Below, piece by piece: positions 34,210 to 42,732 of a stretch of 58,286 nucleotides of DNA. This DNA comes from an uncultured Pirellulaceae bacterium (GTDB taxonomy: Bacteria; Planctomycetota; Planctomycetia; Pirellulales; Pirellulaceae). The stretch spans positions 1 through 58,286 of the forward strand of contig CALKCK010000008.1 of NCBI GenBank assembly GCA_938083195.1. Direction: 5' to 3'. The stretch's first letter is position 1. Every line of letters begins with the position of its first letter. The notes below the pieces were generated by a model. The model ran no database searches. It saw only the letters and a program-made list of their open reading frames with translations, and had not been told where the DNA came from. The position numbers and the translations under genes were made by a program.

Positions 34210-37200
34210 ATGGAATATCTGCTTTTAGCTTGCTGGTTAATTTTGGTTCATATTCTTGCTTTTATGTACGTTTTTAGAGGTGGATCGAGCAACTCAAATG
34301 AGAGCAATTCAAGTGAGAGCAATTCAGGGAGTGGAAAAGTTGAAGGTTTTACTCGCGATTTAGCGGCTGCTAAACGAGTTGCTGAATACCTTCGTTGGTC
34401 CGGAGAAATCAGTGTTAAGCAATTTCAGCTAATTACAGGGCTTCTTCGTGAAACTAACAGGAAGGGGCTCAAGTTGACGGGGAAGCCGTCAGCAGGGCGC
34501 GCGGCATCTCTCCCCCACGGTGTTTCCCAGCCCTCTAAGCCAGTTTCTGGTTGGAAGCCTGAAGATAAGCGCTTGATCGCCGAAAAGGCCGCAGAAAAGG
34601 CTGCAGAAAAGGAATTCAAAGACGTCATCGTGACTGCAGACTTAGCCGATGAATCGACGGTTGCCGCGGCTAATACTCCTGCGATTCCTAGACCGTCACT
34701 GGTCCCCAATTCGTTATCAGATGCCCCGCTCGTTTCAAAGAAAAATACACCGGTGAATTTGGCGTCGGTCGCTTCCAAAGGGTCGGCCAAGAAAATTGCA
34801 AAACCGGCGCCTTGGGATTTGCCTGACCCAGCGCCGCGCGAACCTCGCAAGACATTTTCGGAAGTGATGTCTGCGTTTATGCAAGAAAAGAATATGCGTT
34901 GGGGCGAGCTTGCCAGCGGGATCATGATTGTCTTGAGTGCGGTTGGGTTGGTCGTGAGTCTTCGTGAAACACTCGAGAATACGATTCCCTATTTCTCGGC
35001 ATTATTGTTTATGTTGATTACTGCGGCAATTCATGGCGCTGGCATTTATACGCTGAAAAAATGGAAGCTACGCAATACTAGTCGCGGGACGCTCGTGATT
35101 GGTTTGTTGTTGGTGCCAATCAACTTTGTGATGGCTTGCGTATTGTCAGATCTTCGGCCTTTGGGAGATCCGTGGTTTTGGGTGGCAGTCATTACTGGCG
35201 TCAGCGTTTTTTCATTCATCACTTGGTACTCGAGCAAGGCCCTCTTGCGTCGTGGTAACGCACCGATGGTCGTTGCCGTCCTCGGTTGTGGTTTAGGCAC
35301 GCTATTTTTAAATCGTACGATCGACCTCAATTGGTCGATTGTATTTACACCTCTCTTAACACTGCCAATTTTGGTTTGCTTTCTAATTGGTTCCTGTGCA
35401 TTTGACAGTCGCCAGTGGAACCGCCAACACTGGACAATTAGTTCCGAAAATCGATTGTGGTTGTTTTTTGGGATCGCAACCGCTTCCGCGATATCTGCTC
35501 TCTCTATTGGTGTTTTTCGATCTGAGATGAACCTAGAAAGAATTTTGGCGTTTGCACCAGTTCTCTCCATTATCTTTTTGACGATGTTTCGATTTGGTGC
35601 CCAGATGCATGCGGCGACTCTTCAACGGTGTGCCCAGGTGCATGCCAGCGACAACGAATCGGTTCCCTTGTACGGTCTTTCGGTAAAAGTATTGGGTGTT
35701 CTCTTACTGGTTATTTTCCTCGCTGGTGCTTTGTCCAATCCAACGATTTTTCTCTTGACTTCGCTTTTAGTGGCCATCGGATTCTTGGTGATCATTGTTA
35801 AGGATCAAACTCCTGAGTGGTTGCCCGTTGTTTACGCTTTGTTCGCAGCCTCCGCCGTTGTCGGAATTAATTTGTTTTTCGGAACATTCCCATGGGAAGA
35901 AGCAGTTCCGCTGCAAGTATTTATGAATCAGATTGTCAATGGAGTGACGGGTCTGCTATTGCTGTTTCTTGGTGCCTGTGTTGGTGTTGCCAATGTCGCT
36001 TTGAAACGACTCTTTTCCAGTAACTCCGATCCCAACTTTATTAAACGGGGTTGGTTGACGGGTGCCGGAGTCTTTTCGGTGGGGCTTGTGTTTGCTTTGG
36101 TTGCCAGTGCAATCCATCGCGAAAACGGTTTCGATACTGGTGTCGCTAGCGGGCTTTTGATGTTGGCTGCGATTGGATTACTGGCGGTTGCTTTTCGAGC
36201 TAACGATAGCGAGTTGGCTGAAAAATGGCAGTTGCCGATTGTAAGTGCGTTATTGTGGCTGGGTGCGATTGTGCATTTGGTAATCTGGGATCTTGCATTC
36301 GAACGTATGGTTCCAATCGCGTTCGCAGCGCCTGTGCTTCCTTGGCTCATTATCGCAGTTCTAGTCTCTGTTTCACTAACTGTATTGTCTTGGGCAATGC
36401 CTTTGCTTCTCCGTTCAGAAACGTCAAACGGGACCGTCGAAACATGGTTGTGCTTCGCCGGTATTTGTGTGCTGCTTTATTCTATTGGAGCTGCCGCTCT
36501 GATGCAGTTTAGTGTGGAAGTTAGGGGGACGGGGTTTGCTTTGGTGGCATTCCTGAATTGGTTTGCGATTTGTTTAGTCCTTCGTCGTATTGGTTCTAAT
36601 TTATTGTCGTCAGCTTCGATCTCTGTTTTTGCAGGGGGAGTTTTGTCGGTTTTTATTTTCCTCAATGAATTTGGTTCTTCTTGGGATGGCTTTCCTGTCA
36701 ACGAGACGACGGACTATTGGTTTGCGATCTCGACTGGAATGATTGTTTACTGTGTCATTTGGATGGTTGTGACGACAGGGGTTGCACGTTGGTCGTCTTG
36801 GCAGTGGCTTGGTAAGAATAATTCGAGCGTTGTTGATTTCCTGTTGTACAGCTTGATTGTTTTGATCACGGTCATGGCACTCGATGGAATTGTTTTTGGA
36901 ATAGGCCAAGAACTTGGTACGAGCTTGGAAGCGCCAATATGGCAGGGGGGAGAGAACTTTACTTGGTTATTCGGAGCCATCGGTACCGCGGCATTTGCCG
37001 TAGTCGTTGGGCTCGTCCTTCGCCCACAACCGATCGGCGGTTTTTTTGCGATCATCCTCTGGTTTCTTGGATGGGCATTGGTGTCGGTGAATTTCATTGA
37101 GACCGATTCAGTGGCTTCGGCGGTGCGGTGGCTGTTGGCAGTGGGTGGGGTGTCGATGGCCGCATTGCTAGCTGTCCGAAGACCTTTGCTGCCGAGATGG

Positions 37201-40200
37201 GCGTCGATGCGGAGTGCGTTGTCATTATCCGGGAGATCATTTTTTGGGAAAGCCAGCGGTCGAGCGCTGATTAATTTCTCACTCACAGTGGGAACCTTGG
37301 CTGTTCTGTGGATTTCGACGATTGTGTTTTACAAACTGATCGTTGCTCAAACATCTCTTTCGGAACCCGTTGATGGTTCGTTGTTCGCTAATTTAATGCC
37401 GGAGGTGTCATATGGCGTTCCAATTCTTTTGGTTGTTTCGACGTTCCTGATCTATGCAGTCAGTGAAGCCCGCCCTTTACTTGCGACCATTGGTTCATTG
37501 GTCTTTCAGTATTTAATTTTATTGGCAATCGTTCTGATTGCATTTGCAGATGACTTCGGACTAGCGTCCACTCGATTTGTCAATCTACTAATAGCCGTGT
37601 CGATTGGAATGACTGTCTATGGAGTGGTTTGGTATTTCTTGCGGAGCCGAATTGATGTGAACTTGAGAAATGCTCACAGCGGTGGCTGGATCACTCACGG
37701 CGGTCGGATCAGCCAAATTAAAATTCATGTTTTGTTAAATGGTTTTTTGATTTCTTGTCTTGTCGGTGCCTTTGTTCTGAATGTTTTCCTCAAGCCTGAG
37801 AATAGTGGTCTGTGGAATAATCGCATTGGTGATTGGGGAGGAGTTGTCGCTTGGTTGTTGTTTGGCGTGCTGGTGTATTTTGTTTATAAGAATGCAGAAA
37901 TTAAAAAGTTTGGTGCTGCGACAACACTTTGGGTTCTCGGGTTGATGGGAGCGATTGCTCTTGGCCTATTCGCGGCGCTGCTTGATCGACATCTCTCGCT
38001 CGATCCGTGGGTTGCATTTCGCGTAATCAGTTTTGGTTTTGTGGCAATCCACGTGACTCAAGTTTGTTTTTTAGTGCGGGGTGTTCGTGATCTGGAAGAC
38101 GATGCAAATGGGAGGAAGAAAAATCTGCAAGAGCGACAGCTTACTCTTGCAATGCCCCTCTATTTCACCGCGGCCTTCGCGATGACTTTTATCTTGAAGG
38201 GCGTTTGGGGCGATGTGTACCTTCCTGTGGTTTATTGCAGTTATCTCGGTGCGATTGGTTTATTGTCGCTCTGTATTACTCAAGCAGGATGGTTGTTGCG
38301 ATTTGGCCCTAACGGTCTTGCTTCTCTGGCGATTGCGTTAATTGGAGTGGCAGTTTACGTCGGTGATCATGCGAAAATTTGGTTAACAGCGGATGCGGCA
38401 TTTATTAATTTAGTGGCCTTTACGTCGATTATGTTGGCAATTCTTTGGACGGGTTACTATCTGTTTCAGCGCAAGAAGATTGCGTTTCCTAGTTATTTTT
38501 TGATCATGCCAAGTTTTGTCATAATTGGCGGGTTGGCTTGGATCATGTTCGCCAGCTTAATCTGTTTCTTGTCGAGCGTAATTTTTGGTGTGGGCAGTGG
38601 TTGGTTAGATAACCCGCTGGGTTGTCTGACGTTACTTGGTTTTTTCGGTTTGGCTTTGACTTCGATTTGGAATGATCGAACTGCATTTCAAACGACGGTG
38701 TTTTATTTGTTTTCGATCGCAGTTGGATTGACCATTGCTGCATTTATTCGAAGTGATTCGTTGCCTGTTCCTGCCGTTTCCTTTCAGTTGCTCTTGGGTA
38801 GTTTACTGGTCACATTTTGGTCAATAGTGTGGTTTAAACGGGCGACAATATTGAATTTGTTAGCTTCCAACGATTCAGTCCAGTCAACCCAACTGGAGAA
38901 TTCTTTAGCGAAAGAGTTACCCTTTTGTAACTTTGTGTTCGGAAGCTTGTTGTTTTGTATTTCGTTTTGGATCATTGGCACGTTTGGCGAGCGGTCAGTC
39001 CGTTATCTCGCGGTCTTTACTCCCTTTTCTCTGGCAATTGCTGCGGGGGTTCAGGCGAATCAAACCAGTCGGCAGTATTTGCAAAAGTTATCGATTGCTT
39101 TGGTTACAATCGGGGTGATCTTTCTCGCTTTGGCAGACTTGTCACCAGGCCAAATGTATTCGCCCTTCAGCCATGCGATGGTGCGTATTCTCATCGTCTT
39201 GTCAGCGGCCATGTTTGTTTACGGGTTTTTGGTGACGCGATGGGTTCGCGAGGGAGACACTTGGCTCGAATCATTAAAGACCATGTCAGTTGTAACCTGT
39301 GGATTGGCAGTCATCACTTTAATGTTGGTGCTTAGCGAGGAGTACTTTCTTGCCTTCAATGGAGGGTCCGCCCAGTTGTTGCCGGCAGAGAGTATTGTCG
39401 TCGCAATTGTAGTTGGCGCTATGATCGTGGGCTTATTGACCATCGCAGTCAGGCCTAAGCAAGATCCTTTTTCTCTGACGCTGGAAGGCAGGATGGGCTA
39501 TGTCTATGCGGCCGAGGTTTGCGTTGCACTCCTCATGCTTCATCTCACATTAAGCATGCCATGGTTGCTTGAGTTTGGCCTGCGGGAGTACTGGCCTTAT
39601 ATCACTATGGCGATTTGTTTTGGTGGTGTTGGTTTAGCAGAGTTGCTCAAAAAACGTAAACTACAGGTGTTATCGACCCCACTGTTTAATACGGTTTCGA
39701 TTTTCCCAGTTGTGATTGTGTTGGCACTATTTGCGGTCGACTCCGCTGCGGATGAAGCGATGGTGTGTTTCATGGTGGGCTTGGTTTATGTCATGATAAG
39801 CGTAATTAATCAATCTTTTTTGAGTGCTGGGCTGGGGGTTGTTTTTGGGAATTTCGCGTTGTGGGTTTTCTTTGCCCGGTATGGGTTTTCGTTGGACGAG
39901 AATCCCCAGCTTTGGTTGATTCCGCCAGCGATTTCAACTTTGATTGCGGCTCAACTGTGCTCGAAAAAGATGCCAAAGAGCCAGGTAGAAAGCATTCGTT
40001 ACCTCTGTGTCGCCGTGATCTATATCAGCTCGACAATGGAGATTTTCATATCGGGGATCGGCGCGAATCTGGCTCCGCCAATCATTCTTGCGGTGCTATC
40101 TTTGGCTGGGATTATGGCAGGGATTGTGCTGCAAACAAAAGCGTTTCTTTACTTTGGAACCCTGTTCTTATTCATGTCGATGCTGAGTATGGTAGCCCAT

Positions 40201-40347
40201 GCACAGCAAGCTCTGGGGCATGTTTGGCCTTGGTGGGCGTTTGGTATTGGAACTGGAATTGCGATTTTGGTGATGTTTGGAATGATTGAGAAACGAAAAA
40301 ATGAACTTGATTCACTCAAACGTCTCCCGAAAGACGGGGACTCTTAA
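34210..40347 (+). CDS. Giant polytopic membrane protein (2045 residues), unknown function
   Basis: One span at residues 1-22 (MEYLLLACWLILVHILAFMYVF) is followed by a Ser/Asn/Glu repeat (27-41), a helical segment (DLAAAKRVAEYLRWSGEI) and a linker to about residue 215. A cytoplasmic motif RWGELASGIMIVLSAVGL then opens a long run of hydrophobic segments, more than forty by eye, to residue 2030, with a short charged tail. The first membrane block (EFSA-like spans, WKLRNTSRGTLVIGLLLVPINF) recalls the DUF2157/DUF2339 family of bacterial membrane proteins, but at several times their size. The gene follows the TolR-like gene after 231 bases. It could be a channel, flippase or scaffold; nothing in the sequence decides. 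Confidence 0.7.
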   Translation: MEYLLLACWLILVHILAFMYVFRGGSSNSNESNSSESNSGSGKVEGFTRDLAAAKRVAEYLRWSGEISVKQFQLITGLLRETNRKGLKLTGKPSAGRAASLPHGVSQPSKPVSGWKPEDKRLIAEKAAEKAAEKEFKDVIVTADLADESTVAAANTPAIPRPSLVPNSLSDAPLVSKKNTPVNLASVASKGSAKKIAKPAPWDLPDPAPREPRKTFSEVMSAFMQEKNMRWGELASGIMIVLSAVGLVVSLRETLENTIPYFSALLFMLITAAIHGAGIYTLKKWKLRNTSRGTLVIGLLLVPINFVMACVLSDLRPLGDPWFWVAVITGVSVFSFITWYSSKALLRRGNAPMVVAVLGCGLGTLFLNRTIDLNWSIVFTPLLTLPILVCFLIGSCAFDSRQWNRQHWTISSENRLWLFFGIATASAISALSIGVFRSEMNLERILAFAPVLSIIFLTMFRFGAQMHAATLQRCAQVHASDNESVPLYGLSVKVLGVLLLVIFLAGALSNPTIFLLTSLLVAIGFLVIIVKDQTPEWLPVVYALFAASAVVGINLFFGTFPWEEAVPLQVFMNQIVNGVTGLLLLFLGACVGVANVALKRLFSSNSDPNFIKRGWLTGAGVFSVGLVFALVASAIHRENGFDTGVASGLLMLAAIGLLAVAFRANDSELAEKWQLPIVSALLWLGAIVHLVIWDLAFERMVPIAFAAPVLPWLIIAVLVSVSLTVLSWAMPLLLRSETSNGTVETWLCFAGICVLLYSIGAAALMQFSVEVRGTGFALVAFLNWFAICLVLRRIGSNLLSSASISVFAGGVLSVFIFLNEFGSSWDGFPVNETTDYWFAISTGMIVYCVIWMVVTTGVARWSSWQWLGKNNSSVVDFLLYSLIVLITVMALDGIVFGIGQELGTSLEAPIWQGGENFTWLFGAIGTAAFAVVVGLVLRPQPIGGFFAIILWFLGWALVSVNFIETDSVASAVRWLLAVGGVSMAALLAVRRPLLPRWASMRSALSLSGRSFFGKASGRALINFSLTVGTLAVLWISTIVFYKLIVAQTSLSEPVDGSLFANLMPEVSYGVPILLVVSTFLIYAVSEARPLLATIGSLVFQYLILLAIVLIAFADDFGLASTRFVNLLIAVSIGMTVYGVVWYFLRSRIDVNLRNAHSGGWITHGGRISQIKIHVLLNGFLISCLVGAFVLNVFLKPENSGLWNNRIGDWGGVVAWLLFGVLVYFVYKNAEIKKFGAATTLWVLGLMGAIALGLFAALLDRHLSLDPWVAFRVISFGFVAIHVTQVCFLVRGVRDLEDDANGRKKNLQERQLTLAMPLYFTAAFAMTFILKGVWGDVYLPVVYCSYLGAIGLLSLCITQAGWLLRFGPNGLASLAIALIGVAVYVGDHAKIWLTADAAFINLVAFTSIMLAILWTGYYLFQRKKIAFPSYFLIMPSFVIIGGLAWIMFASLICFLSSVIFGVGSGWLDNPLGCLTLLGFFGLALTSIWNDRTAFQTTVFYLFSIAVGLTIAAFIRSDSLPVPAVSFQLLLGSLLVTFWSIVWFKRATILNLLASNDSVQSTQLENSLAKELPFCNFVFGSLLFCISFWIIGTFGERSVRYLAVFTPFSLAIAAGVQANQTSRQYLQKLSIALVTIGVIFLALADLSPGQMYSPFSHAMVRILIVLSAAMFVYGFLVTRWVREGDTWLESLKTMSVVTCGLAVITLMLVLSEEYFLAFNGGSAQLLPAESIVVAIVVGAMIVGLLTIAVRPKQDPFSLTLEGRMGYVYAAEVCVALLMLHLTLSMPWLLEFGLREYWPYITMAICFGGVGLAELLKKRKLQVLSTPLFNTVSIFPVVIVLALFAVDSAADEAMVCFMVGLVYVMISVINQSFLSAGLGVVFGNFALWVFFARYGFSLDENPQLWLIPPAISTLIAAQLCSKKMPKSQVESIRYLCVAVIYISSTMEIFISGIGANLAPPIILAVLSLAGIMAGIVLQTKAFLYFGTLFLFMSMLSMVAHAQQALGHVWPWWAFGIGTGIAILVMFGMIEKRKNELDSLKRLPKDGDS
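34288..34332 (+). repeat. 15-bp in-frame tandem repeat, three copies
   Basis: Three consecutive 5-codon units encode SNSNE, SNSSE and SNSGS within the giant membrane protein, right after its first membrane span. The DNA units differ by a few bases. Such Ser/Asn runs are flexible spacers and expand by slippage. Confidence 0.85.
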
Positions 40348-40422
40348 GGGGGCGTGGATTCGGTCGATTGCATCGTCGGTTTCAAAAACGCGGCAACGAG
40401 AATGCCGGGCTCCGTTGACGGA

Positions 40423-41016
40423 TTAATTCGAAATTCTTCGTCGTCGGCGCCGGAGAATCGTTAGTCCTGAGACGAACGCTAATGCGGTTAACGAACCTGG
40501 TTCGGGGACGGCTTGAAGGTAACCTCGGATCACGCCGGTGTCCGTGTCTGAGAGATGCACATTGATGTAGGTTCGTCCTGCGAGTAGTGCGTCTGAGCCA
40601 GCGCTATCTAAAAAGAAGTTGCCGTTGATTCCTCCTGAGGTTCGCGACGCGTTGAAAGAACCATTGGTGGTCATGTTTACCAAGAGAGGTGCGGTTTGTC
40701 CAAAAGCGTCATTGCCAGCGTCTGTAGTCGGGCCGTGAAGGTGCAGTTTTAGTACGTCACTGCTCAAATCAATGAAACCATTGTCAGATCCCCATTTGAG
40801 ATCGACATGAAAAATTCCTTCGACTGTGTCGTAGGTAATTCCCGTCGCGCCGATGCCTCCAGTCCCAGGTTCACTCGTTGGAGGCGCGATGTTACCTGCA
40901 AGGAGACCTTCGCCCGCAGTACCTGTGGCAATGAATTTTACGATATCGGCGGAAACAAAGTCTCCGGGATAAATAGCCCATAAAGCGACGACCAATGCGA
41001 TTGTTATGTTTTTCAT
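40423..41016 (-). CDS. CHRD-domain protein with PEP-CTERM sorting signal
   Basis: A 197-residue exported protein (signal peptide about 1-23). The middle (about 55-165) carries a CHRD-type beta domain: TYDTVEGIFHVDLKW, LHLHGPTTDAGNDA, and GRTYINVHLSDTDTGVIRGYL, related to chordin. The C terminus is a PEP-CTERM sorting signal, VPEPGSLTALAFVSGL followed by an arginine cluster RRRRRR, which is cleaved by an exosortase-type system in other bacteria. It is divergent from the LVIVD-repeat PEP-CTERM gene, with 295 bases between. Probably a cell-surface or exopolymer-associated protein. Confidence 0.85.
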   Translation of the reverse strand: MKNITIALVVALWAIYPGDFVSADIVKFIATGTAGEGLLAGNIAPPTSEPGTGGIGATGITYDTVEGIFHVDLKWGSDNGFIDLSSDVLKLHLHGPTTDAGNDAFGQTAPLLVNMTTNGSFNASRTSGGINGNFFLDSAGSDALLAGRTYINVHLSDTDTGVIRGYLQAVPEPGSLTALAFVSGLTILRRRRRRISN

Positions 41017-41311
41017 TTGATTCGTCGTCCAGCTAAAGATCTGATGAGTTATTCCATTACTCGTTGGAACGCCAGTTTAATTGAGTTGGCTTCAATTACT
41101 TCTTCTTTTGGTCGTAAATTCTTTATCTAGTTCCAATTGGCTAGTTCCATTGGTGAAAAAGCTGATTTTCAAGTGAGAAAGGGACTTTACTCGAGGGGCG
41201 ACCTGGCCGGCAGGAAGATCAAGCTGACTGTTTATAACGAAATTTCTTGTTATTCCGATTAACTCGGACTAGACTTCAAGCCTGAGAAGTCGGGGTTTTA
41301 CGGAGAATGAA
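41017..41311. promoter_or_regulatory. Divergent promoter region of two PEP-CTERM genes
   Basis: Shared 295-base upstream region of the CHRD gene (leftward) and the LVIVD gene (rightward). A GGAG at about 41301 serves the rightward ATG at 41312. The proximal parts are AT-rich. I cannot identify promoter boxes or an operator. Co-regulation of the two sorted proteins is plausible from the arrangement. Confidence 0.35.
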
Positions 41312-42670
41312 ATGCGTTTGAGTTTGCACTCATATTGGGGTGTCATGTTAGTAATCGCTATTAGTGGCGGCACTCTATTTGCTCATGACGACAATGACGG
41401 TAAGGGAATCAACGGGTCAGCAGGGGCAAACTATGGTTTTGGCACCAATAGTTTTACTGACGGTTACGATTCCAAAAACATCAATCTTCTCAGTCACCTC
41501 TATCTAAACGAGATTGGAAGTCTGGGAGCTTCCAATGTCATTGGAAACGATATTTGGGGTTGGACCGATGCTTCTTCGGGGCGTGAGTTCGCACTCATGG
41601 GTTTAACCAATCGCACCTCTTTCATTGAAGTGACCGATCCAAACGCACCGGTATATCTTGGTTCGTTGAAGACAACCGCGGGTACTGGCAACAAGGCTTG
41701 GAGGGACGTCAAGGTTTACAACGAGCAGGCGTATATTGTTTCGGACAATAATGGTGCCCATGGAATGCAGGTTTTTGATTTAACGCAGTTGCTCACGGCG
41801 TCTCCTTCCAGTACCGAATCTCCAACTTATTTTTCAGCGGCCGGTGTGTACACTGCGTTTGAAGAAGCCCACAACATTCATATCAATGAAGATACTGGTT
41901 ACGCCTACGTTGTCGGTTCACCGAACGTCGCGCGGGGCGGTCTCCATGTGTTGGATCTAAATGGTGGGACAGGTGGAGTGATGCCAACGTTTGCAGGTAA
42001 TTTTTCAGCTGATGGATACACGCACGACACTCAAGTTGTCAGTTATATTGGTCCAGATTCGAATTATGTTGGGCAGGAAATTGCGTTTAATTCGAATGAG
42101 GATACGCTGACGATCGTTAACGTCACCGACAAGTCGAATATGACACAGTTGTCCCGAGTCGGTTATTCCGGGGCCGAGTACTCTCATCAGGGTTGGTTGT
42201 CAGAAGACCAGCAGTTCTTTTTCATGGATGATGAACTGGACGAGTATCGTTCGGATGATCCCATGAATACTCGAACACGTGTTTGGGATGTCTCTGATTT
42301 AGAAAATCCAGTTTATCTCGGATTTCACTCTGGCGAGAAAACAACCATTGACCATAACCTATATGTCAAAGGTGATTATATTTTTCAGGCAAATTACACG
42401 AGTGGTTTGCGTGTTCTCAAAATCAATGATGCCGCTTCGGTTGACCTCGAAGAGTGGGGATATTTTGACACCTATGGAGCCGACGACGATGTTACTTTCA
42501 ATGGTGCCTGGTCGGTTTACCCGTATTTTACGAGTGGCAGCATTCTGGTCAGCGACCGCCAAAATGGCTTGTTTGTTCTTTCAGCGGTTCCTGAGCCGGG
42601 TACTCTGAGTTTTCTTGGCTTTGCGAGCGTGGCTCTGTGTCTTCGTCGTCGGCGAGGCAGTGCAGCTTAA
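41312..42670 (+). CDS. LVIVD-repeat surface protein, choice-of-anchor B type, with PEP-CTERM signal
   Basis: A 452-residue exported protein (signal peptide about 1-24). It contains the choice-of-anchor B pattern: NDIWGWTDASSGREFALMGL, TNRTSFIEVTDPNAPVYLGSL, WRDVKVYNEQAYIVSDN and repeats such as GLHVLDLNGG and DDEYRSDDPMNTRTRVWDVSDLENPVYLG, forming a beta-propeller of LVIVD-type units. The C terminus VPEPGTLSFLGFASVALCLRRRRG is a PEP-CTERM sorting signal. Likely attached to or released from the cell surface. No enzymatic motif. ATG at 41312. Confidence 0.88.
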   Translation: MRLSLHSYWGVMLVIAISGGTLFAHDDNDGKGINGSAGANYGFGTNSFTDGYDSKNINLLSHLYLNEIGSLGASNVIGNDIWGWTDASSGREFALMGLTNRTSFIEVTDPNAPVYLGSLKTTAGTGNKAWRDVKVYNEQAYIVSDNNGAHGMQVFDLTQLLTASPSSTESPTYFSAAGVYTAFEEAHNIHINEDTGYAYVVGSPNVARGGLHVLDLNGGTGGVMPTFAGNFSADGYTHDTQVVSYIGPDSNYVGQEIAFNSNEDTLTIVNVTDKSNMTQLSRVGYSGAEYSHQGWLSEDQQFFFMDDELDEYRSDDPMNTRTRVWDVSDLENPVYLGFHSGEKTTIDHNLYVKGDYIFQANYTSGLRVLKINDAASVDLEEWGYFDTYGADDDVTFNGAWSVYPYFTSGSILVSDRQNGLFVLSAVPEPGTLSFLGFASVALCLRRRRGSAA

Positions 42671-42732
42671 GACGAAGGCCATGCGAACCATTCCGACCCA
42701 ACGACGGTTCCGCGTTGAGATCTTACGACAAT

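Noticed and set aside
34425..34925. Long open frames on the minus strand within the giant membrane protein gene (34425-34925, 35046-35570, 36747-37286)
   Set aside because: They are antisense shadows of a hydrophobic coding region, with no independent signal of translation.
30628..40347. A Zorya-type anti-phage defence system
   Set aside because: A MotA/TolQ-like and TolR-like pair is present, but no helicase, nuclease or ZorC/D/E-like gene is next to it. The partner is a giant membrane protein, so a defence role is not supported.
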